From NCBI GenBank assembly GCA_036480335.1, contig JAZGGH010000060.1, forward strand, positions 1-8,611: DNA of 8,611 nucleotides, read 5' to 3'. Below are positions 1-6,014 of this stretch, one piece after another; positions within the stretch are counted from its first letter, which is position 1; each line of letters opens with the position of its first letter. The DNA is from JAZGER01 sp036480335 (GTDB lineage Bacteria; Pseudomonadota; Gammaproteobacteria; DSM-19610). A program made the translations under genes and the position numbers. Under the pieces are notes generated by a model. That model did not search any database. It saw nothing but the letters and a program-made list of their open reading frames with translations, and had not been told where the DNA came from.

Positions 1-1
1 G

Positions 2-97
2 GTGCGTAGTAGAGGTTTCCGTAACAAGAAACGATTTGCCAATGCTATCTACTTCCACCTTGGAGGACTTAAACTCTATCCTGAGGGTATAAGATGA
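2..97 (+). CDS. Transposase, C-terminal fragment (ISL3-like), truncated by window edge
   Basis: The frame starting at base 2 is open for 31 codons and ends with TGA at 95-97. Its residues include RGFRNKKRFANAIYFHLGG followed by LKLYPEG. A basic (R)GFRN..RF segment followed by a hydrophobic stretch is typical of the extreme C-terminus of ISL3-type DDE transposases, and the stop lies 29 bp before the IS end, as expected for such elements. The DDE catalytic core would lie upstream of the window, so it cannot be said whether the transposase is intact. The identification is from memory of the motif, not from a search. Confidence 0.6.
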   Translation: MRSRGFRNKKRFANAIYFHLGGLKLYPEGIR

Positions 98-110
98 AAT
101 CTACCCACTC

Positions 111-126
111 GATTTGGGGAAGAGCC
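111..126 (-). repeat. Right terminal inverted repeat of the IS
   Basis: Reading outward-in on the - strand this is GGCTCTTCCCCAAATC, the type of end found on ISL3-family elements. It may extend inward to about base 103. The matching left repeat is outside the window. Confidence 0.65.
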
Positions 127-149
127 ACAATAAGTAATACATGCTTAAT

Positions 150-154
150 GGAGG
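150..154 (+). promoter_or_regulatory. Ribosome binding site that fixes the antitoxin start at 162
   Basis: GGAGG at 150-154 sits 7 bases before the ATG at 162. The earlier in-frame ATG at 141 has no Shine-Dalgarno sequence before it and would place this GGAGG inside the coding region, so 162 is preferred. Confidence 0.8.
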
Positions 155-161
155 ATATAAA

Positions 162-401
162 ATGATTACATTAAGGCTTGATCCTAAACTGGAAAGGGTC
201 ATTAAAAATATTGCTTGCCAAATGGGTGTCAGTAAATCAGAACTGATAAGAAAAAGCATTACAGAGTTTATTGATCGGTTAGATAAGCCATCTGCATGGG
301 AGTTGGGTAGTGATGTCTTTGGAAAATATTCAAGCACATATGAAAGTTTATCGAGAGATAGGAAGCAGCTTGTCAAAGGTAAAATTAAGGCAAAAAGATG
401 A
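162..401 (+). CDS. Ribbon-helix-helix (CopG-like) antitoxin
   Basis: A 79-residue protein, counted from the ATG at 162. Residues 1-6 (MITLRL) form the likely DNA-binding beta strand, followed by two helices separated by the turn GVSKSELIR (about 22-30); this is the ribbon-helix-helix fold of CopG/MetJ-type repressors. The basic, polar C-terminal half (SAWELGSDVFGKYSS, then a Lys/Arg-rich end) is the usual toxin-neutralising tail. Its stop overlaps the toxin start (ATGA, 398-401), which implies translational coupling. By analogy with known modules it should dimerise, bind its own promoter and mask the toxin active site. The coding region starts only 35 bp after an IS end, so any native operator lying upstream may have been displaced. 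Base use is AT-rich compared with the alaC-thrC block, suggesting transfer. Confidence 0.85.
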   Translation: MITLRLDPKLERVIKNIACQMGVSKSELIRKSITEFIDRLDKPSAWELGSDVFGKYSSTYESLSRDRKQLVKGKIKAKR

Positions 402-808
402 ATAAAACCCTGATTGATTCAGGCCCGTTAATCGCCTTATTTGATCAAAACGATAAATACCATAGAGCTTCTGTCAAATTTATAAAGACTAATAAAAGTG
501 AGCTGGTAACAACATTGGCATCAGTGACTGAAACACTTCATTTGCTTGATTTTAATAGAAATGCTCAATTAGATTTTCTGGCCTGGATGAATGCTGGAGC
601 TGTAGCTTTAGAATCTATAATGTTGGATGATTTGCAAAGGATAATAGAATTAACAGTTAAATATTCAGACCTGCCTATGGACTTTGCTGATGCATGTCTG
701 GTTTTCCTGACTGAAAAATTAAATATTAGTACAATTGCAACAATTGACAGGGACTTTGATATCTACAGACTAAAAGGGAAAAAACGATTTACGACACTTA
801 TTAAATAA
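398..808 (+). CDS. PIN-domain (VapC-like) toxin ribonuclease
   Basis: A 136-residue protein of normal length for a single PIN domain. The acidic residues expected to bind Mg2+/Mn2+ are all visible: D7 in TLIDSGPLIALFD, E45 in SVTETLHLL, D98 in PMDFADACLV, and D117 in ATIDRDFDIY (D95 may also help). The active site therefore looks intact. PIN toxins cleave RNA, often tRNA or rRNA, when the antitoxin is lost; the target of this one cannot be read from the sequence. It is coupled to the upstream ribbon-helix-helix antitoxin by an ATGA overlap, so the two make a complete type II module. Gene naming as vapC is reasonable, but the antitoxin is CopG-like, not the AbrB-type VapB, so no symbol is given. 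AT-rich like its partner. Confidence 0.9.
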   Translation: MNKTLIDSGPLIALFDQNDKYHRASVKFIKTNKSELVTTLASVTETLHLLDFNRNAQLDFLAWMNAGAVALESIMLDDLQRIIELTVKYSDLPMDFADACLVFLTEKLNISTIATIDRDFDIYRLKGKKRFTTLIK

Positions 809-926
809 ATCTTCGTGCGTAAACCGTATGGCGGCGATCTATTTTAATTCCAAACACTGGCATTTGCAGTATAGCCAAAAGTAATTAAAAAGTAGAATAA
901 TGATTCTTTTATCTGATCACTTCCGC

Positions 927-955
927 TTGTCCAATACCCATATTTTCAGTACGCT
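927..955 (+). promoter_or_regulatory. Weak candidate promoter for alaC
   Basis: The 186-bp gap between the toxin and alaC must carry the promoter of the alaC-hom-thrC operon or its upstream end. TTGTCC (927-932), 17 bases and TACGCT (950-955) form a poor sigma-70-like pair; TACACT at 955-960 is an alternative -10. The 6-bp inverted repeat CCAATA (931-936) / TATTGG (960-965) spans the same stretch. None of this is strong, and no clear terminator for the toxin gene is seen between 809 and 926. Confidence 0.2.
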
Positions 956-980
956 ACACTATTGGATTAACAAGTACTCT

Positions 981-986
981 GGAAAG
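981..986 (+). promoter_or_regulatory. Ribosome binding site of alaC (GTG start)
   Basis: GGAAAG at 981-986 lies 8 bases before the GTG at 995. The next in-frame ATG codons lie well inside the conserved protein, so the GTG start is preferred. Confidence 0.55.
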
Positions 987-994
987 CCATCGTC

Positions 995-2221
995 GTGTCA
1001 GATATATCGGAAGATTTTCCCCGGATCAAGCGGTTACCCCCTTATGTTTTCAACATAGTCAATGAGTTGAAGGCGGCGGCGCGGGCGCGGGGCGAGGATA
1101 TTATTGATTTTGGCATGGGTAATCCGGATCAGCCGACGCCAGATCATATTGTCGCGAAGATGGTTGAGGCGACGCAACGGCCGGATACACATCGCTATTC
1201 GGTGTCACGCGGGATTCCACGGCTGCGCAAGGCGATTTGTGACTGGTATAAACGCCGTTTTGATGTCGATCTTGATCCCGAAACACAGGCAATTGTTACC
1301 ATTGGTTCCAAAGAGGGTCTGGCGCATCTGGCGCTGGCGACGATGGGGCCGGGTGATGCGGTGCTGGTGCCGAATCCGGCTTATCCGATTCATCCCTATG
1401 GTTTTGTGATCTCTGGCGCGGATATTCGCCATGTGCCGATCAATGAGGGTGAAGATGCCTTTTTTGAGGCGCTGCAGAAAGCCATTAAGGATTCCTGGCC
1501 ACGCCCGAAGATGCTGGTGCTGAATTTTCCCGGCAATCCCACCACCCATTGCGTTGATCTGGACTTTTTTGAAAAGGTTATCGCCATCGCCAAAGAGCAC
1601 GGTATCTGGGTGATTAATGATCTGGCCTACGGTGAGCTGGTGTTTGATGGATACAAAGCACCCTCTATTCTTGAAGTGGAGGGTGCGGACGAGGTGGCGG
1701 TGGAGTTTTATTCACTGTCGAAAACCTACAATATGCCTGGCTGGCGGGTTGGCTTTATGTGCGGAAATAAGACGTTGGTCGCAGCACTGACGCGCATCAA
1801 GTCGTATCTTGATTACGGTATGTTTACGCCGATTCAGGTGGCTGCTATCGCTGCGCTAGATGGCCCGCAGGATTGTGTTAAAGAGATTGTTGAAACCTAT
1901 CGTAGTCGTCGTGATGTATTGTGCGAAGGTTTAACATCAATTGGCTGGCCGGTTGAAAAGCCTAAAGCAACGATGTTTGTCTGGGCGCCGATTCCGACAA
2001 AGTATCGTGCCATGGGTTCACTCGAGTTTTCGAAGAAATTGTTAAAGGATGCGCATGTGGCTGTTTCGCCGGGTATTGGTTTTGGTGAATACGGTGACGA
2101 TTCTGTGCGTTTTGGTTTGATTGAGAATGAGCATCGAACACGCCAGGCTATTCGGGGTATTCGTGAAATGTTCAGAAATGATGATAAAGCAGATCCAATG
2201 CTTTCTAAGGAGGAATCTTGA
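995..2221 (+). CDS. alaC: Alanine transaminase AlaC (class I/II PLP aminotransferase)
   Basis: A 408-residue fold-type I aminotransferase of the AlaC subgroup, which transfers the amino group between glutamate and pyruvate to make alanine, using pyridoxal phosphate in the cytoplasm. Visible features: the N-terminal IDFGMGNPDQPTP substrate-loop segment (about 37-49), SKEGLAHL (105-112) near the phosphate-binding site, NFPGNPT (177-183), D209 in VINDLAYGEL for the pyridine nitrogen, Y212, the Schiff-base lysine K243 in SLSKTYNMPGWRVGF, and R372 in VRFGLIEN for the substrate carboxylate. Starts with GTG at 995; the stop overlaps the hom start by four bases (TTGA). Association with hom and thrC is a recurrent arrangement in proteobacteria. 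Related aminotransferases of aspartate or aromatic substrates are hard to exclude by eye, but the motif set and operon favour AlaC. Confidence 0.88.
   Translation: MSDISEDFPRIKRLPPYVFNIVNELKAAARARGEDIIDFGMGNPDQPTPDHIVAKMVEATQRPDTHRYSVSRGIPRLRKAICDWYKRRFDVDLDPETQAIVTIGSKEGLAHLALATMGPGDAVLVPNPAYPIHPYGFVISGADIRHVPINEGEDAFFEALQKAIKDSWPRPKMLVLNFPGNPTTHCVDLDFFEKVIAIAKEHGIWVINDLAYGELVFDGYKAPSILEVEGADEVAVEFYSLSKTYNMPGWRVGFMCGNKTLVAALTRIKSYLDYGMFTPIQVAAIAALDGPQDCVKEIVETYRSRRDVLCEGLTSIGWPVEKPKATMFVWAPIPTKYRAMGSLEFSKKLLKDAHVAVSPGIGFGEYGDDSVRFGLIENEHRTRQAIRGIREMFRNDDKADPMLSKEES
2207..2213 (+). promoter_or_regulatory. Strong ribosome binding site for the TTG start of hom
   Basis: AAGGAGG at 2207-2213 inside the end of alaC lies 4 bases before the TTG at 2218. 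The TTG overlaps the alaC stop (TTGA, 2218-2221). There is no other start near the NAD-binding glycine motif, so the rare start codon is well supported. Confidence 0.85.
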
Positions 2222-3531
2222 AGCCGGTTAAAGTGGGTTTACTCGGGCTGGGAACAGTCGGTAGCGGTACGTTCAATGTGCTGTGGCGGAATGCGGAAGA
2301 AATTGCCCGTCGTGCTGGTCGCGGAATTGTTATTAGCCACGCTGCAGCGCGAGAATATAACCCGGATGCATTGCTGGATACCGGTTCCGTAGAGATCAGT
2401 GATGATGCTTTTGCACTGGTCGATAATCCTGATCTGGATATTATTATCGAGCTGATTGGCGGTTATGAACCGGCCAGGGAACTGGTATTAAAGGCGATTG
2501 AGAATGGCAAGCATGTCGTCACGGCTAATAAGGCTTTGATTGCATTGCATGGTAATGAGATCTTTGCGGCCGCACAGAAGAAGGGTGTCATGGTTGCCTT
2601 TGAAGCGGCTGTTGCGGGTGGTATTCCTATTATCAAGGCCTTGCGTGAAGGGCTGGCCGGAAATCATGTGCAGTGGGTTGCCGGCATTATCAATGGCACC
2701 GGGAATTTTATTCTCACAGAGATGCGCGATAAGGATCGGGCATTTGATGAAGTGCTTGCTGAGGCGCAGGCGCTGGGTTATGCGGAAGTCGATCCTACCT
2801 TTGATGTCGAAGGCATTGATGCGGCACATAAACTGGCCATCCTTGCCTCGATTGCGTTTGGTATTCCATTGCAGTTTGATAAGGTATATACCGAAGGCAT
2901 TAGTAATATCACGCAGGCGGATGTTAATTATGCAGACCAGATGGGCTATTGCATCAAGCATCTGGGCATTACGCGGCGCACGGAACAGGGCATCGAGCTG
3001 CGTGTGCATCCAACCCTGATACCGAAGCGGCGACTGATTGCCAATGTTGATGGTGTTATGAATGCGGTGCTGGTGCAGGCAGATGCTGTCGGCCCGACTT
3101 TGTATTATGGCGCGGGCGCAGGTTCTGAGCCAACGGCTTCTGCTGTGGTAGCCGATGTTATTGATGTTGCTCGCACTCTCACATCTGACCCGAAAAATCG
3201 TGTGCCGCATCTGGCCTTTCAGCCTGATGCGCTGGTGGATACGCCAGTCCTTGATATGGATCATGTGGTCACAGCCTATTATTTACGTCTGAATATTGAG
3301 GATAAACCCGGCGTGTTGGCAGATATCACTCGTATTTTTGGCGATGCCGGTATCAGTATCGAGTCAGTGTTGCAGAAAGAGCCGCATGAAAATATGACCC
3401 TGGTACCTATTATCCTGCTGACGCAAACGATTGAAGAACACAAGATGAATCAGGCGCTGGAACAGATTGGGGCGCTTGCCAGTGTTGAAAGCGACATTAC
3501 CCGGATTCGCATGGAGTCACTGCAAGGCTAA
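2218..3531 (+). CDS. hom: Homoserine dehydrogenase with C-terminal ACT domain
   Basis: A 437-residue monofunctional enzyme that reduces aspartate-4-semialdehyde to homoserine with NAD(P)H, the branch point toward threonine and methionine. Domains in order: Rossmann NAD(P)-binding domain from residue 4 with GLGTVG at 10-15; TANKALIA (102-109) with K105; the catalytic/dimer domain containing the family signature ALGYAEVDPTFDVEGIDAAHK (185-205), where K205 is the expected catalytic lysine; and an ACT regulatory domain from about 354 (YYLRLNIEDKPGVLADITRI). The ACT domain usually gives feedback inhibition by threonine. It is not fused to aspartokinase, unlike E. coli ThrA. Starts with TTG behind a perfect AAGGAGG and is translationally coupled to alaC; thrC follows 62 bp later on the same strand. 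Confidence 0.96.
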   Translation: MKPVKVGLLGLGTVGSGTFNVLWRNAEEIARRAGRGIVISHAAAREYNPDALLDTGSVEISDDAFALVDNPDLDIIIELIGGYEPARELVLKAIENGKHVVTANKALIALHGNEIFAAAQKKGVMVAFEAAVAGGIPIIKALREGLAGNHVQWVAGIINGTGNFILTEMRDKDRAFDEVLAEAQALGYAEVDPTFDVEGIDAAHKLAILASIAFGIPLQFDKVYTEGISNITQADVNYADQMGYCIKHLGITRRTEQGIELRVHPTLIPKRRLIANVDGVMNAVLVQADAVGPTLYYGAGAGSEPTASAVVADVIDVARTLTSDPKNRVPHLAFQPDALVDTPVLDMDHVVTAYYLRLNIEDKPGVLADITRIFGDAGISIESVLQKEPHENMTLVPIILLTQTIEEHKMNQALEQIGALASVESDITRIRMESLQG

Positions 3532-3593
3532 GGGTAATTCGGTATGATGATTTTTCCAGATGAAACTATACGCATTTCCAGGTAATTACTATT

Positions 3594-4721
3594 ATGTCTG
3601 ATAACACAAGATACACCGGTCTGATTAATCGCTATCGTGAACGCCTGCCGCTCGGGGATGAGGTGCGTGAGATCAGTATCAGCGAAGGAAATACGCCGTT
3701 AATTCAATTGAAGAATATCCCACAACTTATTGAAAAAAATGTGGATATTTATGTAAAGTACGAGGGGTTAAACCCTACGGGCTCCTTTAAGGATCGCGGT
3801 ATGACCATGGCGGTGACCAAGGCTGTAGAAGAGGGTAGTCGCGCTATCATTTGTGCTTCTACGGGGAATACCTCTGCCGCTGCTGCCGCTTATGCCGCAC
3901 GTGCTGGCATTACGGCTTTCGTGCTGATTCCCGAAGGCAAGATTGCGCTGGGCAAGCTGGCACAGGCGATGATTCACGGTGCTGTTGTTATCCAGATTCG
4001 TGGCAATTTTGATGCCGGTATGCAGCTCGTCAAGGACGTTGCTGATCACGCGCCCGTCACGATTGTTAACTCGATCAATCCCTACCGCCTGCAGGGGCAG
4101 AAAACGGCTTCTTTCGAAATTGTTGATGAACTGGGCGTAGCGCCTGATTACCACTGCTTGCCAGTTGGTAATGCTGGCAATATCACTGCCCACTGGATTG
4201 GCTATTCCGAGTATGCCGGTATTGCTACTGCGGCGAATACTTTACCGGATGCCGAGACGCGCTATTTACACAAAGCGGTCACTGACAAGCGCCCCATTAT
4301 GGTGGGCTATCAGGCATCGGGTGCCGCACCTTTCCTGCGTGGTGAAATGGTTGATGATCCAGACACAGTGGCGACGGCTATCAGAATCGGTCATCCGCAA
4401 TCCTGGAAACAGGCCTGGGCAGTGAAGGAAGAGTCCGGTGGCTGGTTTGATGAATGCACTGATGAAGAAATTCTCGCAGCACAAAAATTGTTGACTGAAA
4501 AAGAGGGTATCTTCTGTGAGCCCGCATCGGCGACTTCAGTGGCAGGCGCTTTGCGCGATATTAAAAATGGCAAAATACCAGAAGGCAGCAAAATTGTATG
4601 CACCTTGACAGGTCATGGCCTGAAAGACCCGGATACAGCAATCAGTCAATGTACCGATGAGATGGTTACCATTGATGCCGAGCTGGGGCCAGTGAAGGAT
4701 GCCATTCTGAAGAATATGTAA
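3594..4721 (+). CDS. thrC: Threonine synthase
   Basis: A 375-residue fold-type II PLP enzyme that converts O-phosphohomoserine to threonine and phosphate, the last step of the pathway. Visible: substrate entry segment EGNTPLIQL (31-39), the Schiff-base lysine K66 in GLNPTGSFKDRGM, the substrate/cofactor segment CASTGNTSAAAAAYAA (87-102), the phosphate-binding loop VGNAGN (191-196), and TLTGHGLKDPD (337-347) near the C-terminus. The length fits the short bacterial/plant-like class, not the longer (about 430-residue) E. coli ThrC class. ATG start at 3594 with only a weak upstream AGG (3580-3582). The 62-bp gap after hom contains no visible terminator, so it is likely part of the same transcript. 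Homoserine kinase, which makes its substrate, is not in this window. Confidence 0.96.
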   Translation: MSDNTRYTGLINRYRERLPLGDEVREISISEGNTPLIQLKNIPQLIEKNVDIYVKYEGLNPTGSFKDRGMTMAVTKAVEEGSRAIICASTGNTSAAAAAYAARAGITAFVLIPEGKIALGKLAQAMIHGAVVIQIRGNFDAGMQLVKDVADHAPVTIVNSINPYRLQGQKTASFEIVDELGVAPDYHCLPVGNAGNITAHWIGYSEYAGIATAANTLPDAETRYLHKAVTDKRPIMVGYQASGAAPFLRGEMVDDPDTVATAIRIGHPQSWKQAWAVKEESGGWFDECTDEEILAAQKLLTEKEGIFCEPASATSVAGALRDIKNGKIPEGSKIVCTLTGHGLKDPDTAISQCTDEMVTIDAELGPVKDAILKNM

Positions 4722-4831
4722 AGCTCTTTGATGCATTGTTTCAGGTGTTTTGATTCAGTTGGTTAGCTATCCGCTTAATTTTCATCGTACAATTTTCAGG
4801 GTGTTATTTAATCAATTTCGTTTGATGCCAT

Positions 4832-4845
4832 TGTACAATTGTACA
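4832..4845. repeat. Perfect 14-bp palindrome, operator-like
   Basis: TGTACAATTGTACA is identical on both strands. The 8-mer GTACAATT from its left side also occurs at 4787-4794, 46 bp upstream. A symmetric site in the gap before a divergent or new operon is typical of a dimeric repressor binding site. The regulator is not identifiable; the TACAATT/AATTGTA elements resemble those of MarR/OhrR-type sites, but the two arms here share the central AATT, so the spacing differs. Confidence 0.4.
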
Positions 4846-4893
4846 GAGATCATTCAGATAGCATTTAATGTGACGCTGAATGAATACCTGCTG

Positions 4894-4920
4894 GATGCGC
4901 ATTCAAGAGGCCGGCGCATC
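4894..4920 (+). repeat. Hairpin-forming inverted repeat
   Basis: GATGCGC at 4894-4900 and GCGCATC at 4914-4920 are exact reverse complements separated by 13 bases. It could be an RNA hairpin at the end of the thr transcript or in the leader of the next gene. There is no T-run after it, so it is not called a terminator. Confidence 0.4.
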
Positions 4921-4967
4921 GTCATGATTATCGATTGATAACCCACAACAGATAGGCTAAAACCCCA

Positions 4968-6014
4968 TTGCGAAATAGCGCTGTTTCTCTGCTGATTCCT
5001 GGATTGTTCGAGGCGTTTGATGGTATTGACCCGAGTCTGTTCCCGGAAATGCCATCTGTCACCAGGCTGGTGTCGCGCGCAAAACGATCTTCTTTGCCAA
5101 CGCTGCCGAATCCGGAATCTCGCCTGTTAGATCTTCTTTGTCCAGACTGTCAGTTGAGTAAAGAACTGCCAACGGCGGCTCTTCGCTGGCGCCATGATTT
5201 TGCAGAGCCTCCAATGACCCCTGTTATTTGTGCCGATCCGGTTTATCTTCGTGCAGATCAAACAGAATTGCGATTGTTTGCCGACGAGACGTTTCGTTTT
5301 GATCGCGATATGGCCGATGAGCTGGTTACAAAACTCAACGAGCTCTACGCAGAAGACCCATTGACATTTGTCGTTGCGGCGCCTGATCGCTGGTATATCT
5401 GTCTTCAACAGGCTGCTGAAATCGCAACCCAACCGCTGTCTGCTGTGCTGGGGCAGAATGTATCCGATTACTTGCCGCAGGGTAAGGATGCCCGTTACTG
5501 GCGGGGTTTGTTTAACGAGATTCAAATGTTTCTGAATACCGAGCTATCAATGCGTTCGGGATCCCACACGCTGCCAAACAGTCTCTGGTTTCATGGTATG
5601 GGTACATTACCGGCTGTGCCGACAAAAGCGCCACGGGATTTTCGCCTGCTGAGTAATCAGAGCTTTGCGCAGGGAGTCGCTTGCTGGCTTTCGATGCCCA
5701 TCGAGGCATTGCCGGACACGGCAGATAGCCTGGTTCAAGGTGACGGGGTTCAGGGTGATGGCCAGTCAATCTATATTGTTCTTGACCAGCTTGCAGCGCC
5801 TGTCGCCTACGGAGATTTCACTGCATGGGGGCAGCAACTGGAAATCCTGGAAAAAAACTGGATTGCTCCGTTGTTAAAGCAGTTAAAAAAACGCCGGATA
5901 AGGCAGTTGAATTTGTATACCAATCGACATGAGAAAAATACGCTAACTACTTATAATATAATGAATATATTTTCCAGAAAAACACCCTTTCATCAGCTTT
6001 GCCGGGCGCTGTGA
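4968..6014 (+). CDS. COG4255/RpfE-type protein, phosphoglycerate-mutase-like
   Basis: A 348-residue soluble protein of the group annotated either 'regulatory protein RpfE type' or 'phosphoglycerate mutase'. Family marks: SLLIPGLF near the N-terminus (7-14), CADPVYLRADQ (88-98), NEIQMFLN (183-190) and NSLWFHGMGTLP (204-215). The last segment and the following A..G...GVA..L stretch recall the C-terminal part of archaeal-type cofactor-independent mutases (apgM). However, the IPDGM-type metal site expected at the N-terminus reads IPGLF here, so mutase activity is doubtful (inference). The function of the group is unknown. A TTG start at 4968 is chosen because an in-frame TAG lies at 4953-4955 and the conserved LLIPG begins just inside; only a weak ATAGG precedes it. 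VQGDG is directly duplicated (256-265). The AT-rich tail overlaps recJ. Confidence 0.75.
   Translation: MRNSAVSLLIPGLFEAFDGIDPSLFPEMPSVTRLVSRAKRSSLPTLPNPESRLLDLLCPDCQLSKELPTAALRWRHDFAEPPMTPVICADPVYLRADQTELRLFADETFRFDRDMADELVTKLNELYAEDPLTFVVAAPDRWYICLQQAAEIATQPLSAVLGQNVSDYLPQGKDARYWRGLFNEIQMFLNTELSMRSGSHTLPNSLWFHGMGTLPAVPTKAPRDFRLLSNQSFAQGVACWLSMPIEALPDTADSLVQGDGVQGDGQSIYIVLDQLAAPVAYGDFTAWGQQLEILEKNWIAPLLKQLKKRRIRQLNLYTNRHEKNTLTTYNIMNIFSRKTPFHQLCRAL
5733..5762 (+). repeat. 15-bp in-frame tandem duplication (VQGDG twice)
   Basis: Units 5733-5747 (GTTCAAGGTGACGGG) and 5748-5762 (GTTCAGGGTGATGGC) differ at three bases, all at third codon positions, so both encode VQGDG. The duplication probably lengthens a surface loop of the COG4255 protein. 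Confidence 0.8.
5952..5962 (+). promoter_or_regulatory. Possible internal promoter of recJ (two overlapping TATAAT boxes)
   Basis: TATAAT occurs at 5952-5957 and again at 5957-5962, about 50 bp before the recJ start and inside the 3' end of the preceding gene, in a short AT-rich patch. The best -35 match, TCGACA at 5924-5929, is 22 bp from the first box, which is too far for a normal sigma-70 promoter. The -10 matches are exact, but the promoter as a whole is only a suggestion. Confidence 0.3.

Larger units (their letters stand above)
1..126 (+). mobile_element. Right end of an ISL3-like insertion sequence (partial)
   Basis: Seen: an open frame enters from the window edge and stops at 97, and 13 bases further on lies GATTTGGGGAAGAGCC (111-126). 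Reverse complemented, the end reads GGCTCTTCCCCAAATC. Known: ISL3-family elements have terminal inverted repeats that start GGCTCTT or similar, and they duplicate 8 bp of target on insertion. Inference: this is the right terminus of an ISL3-like element transcribed left to right, with most of it outside the window. If so, the target duplication on this side is bases 127-134 (acaataag). The left end and the catalytic residues are not in view, so the family call rests on the end sequence and the C-terminal tail only. Confidence 0.7.
4722..4967. other. Gene-free interval between thrC and the COG4255 gene
   Basis: 246 bases without a credible gene. It holds a 14-bp perfect palindrome (4832-4845), a partial copy of it at 4787-4794, a 7-bp stem (4894-4900 with 4914-4920, 13-base loop) and a 5-bp stem with 4-base loop (4928-4941). 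Neither stem is followed by a T-run, so neither is a classical Rho-independent terminator. It is the natural place for the end of the thr transcript and the promoter of the next operon, but no strong sigma-70 pair stands out. Confidence 0.5.

Noticed and set aside
141..161. Antitoxin starting at the ATG at 141 (seven residues longer)
   Set aside because: No ribosome binding site before it, and the perfect GGAGG lies between it and the ATG at 162.
828..884. Eighteen-residue reading frame between the toxin and alaC, possible leader peptide
   Set aside because: No ribosome binding site, no run of threonine, isoleucine or alanine codons, and no terminator/antiterminator pair after it.
1070..1096. 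G-rich stretch as a possible G-quadruplex or insertion scar
   Set aside because: It codes the KAAARARGED segment in the normal alaC frame and is explained by codon choice; G-runs are too short.
1205..1600. 131-codon reverse-strand frame inside alaC
   Set aside because: Shadow of a highly conserved enzyme gene with no ribosome binding site or family motif.
2488..3264. 258-codon reverse-strand frame inside hom
   Set aside because: It mirrors the codon bias of hom; the encoded protein has low-complexity His/Arg/Ile/Asn-rich composition and no domain.
4750..4938. 62-codon frame starting with TTG in the thrC downstream gap
   Set aside because: No ribosome binding site, no recognisable motif, AT-rich irregular composition, and it covers the palindrome and hairpins.
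4894..4941. Rho-independent terminator of the thr operon
   Set aside because: The two stems are real inverted repeats but neither is followed by a T-run, and both lie over 170 bp after the thrC stop.
5999..6010. recJ starting at TTG 5999
   Set aside because: The GTG at 6011 gives a GTGA overlap with the upstream stop and aligns with the usual RecJ N-terminus; the extra four residues have no support.
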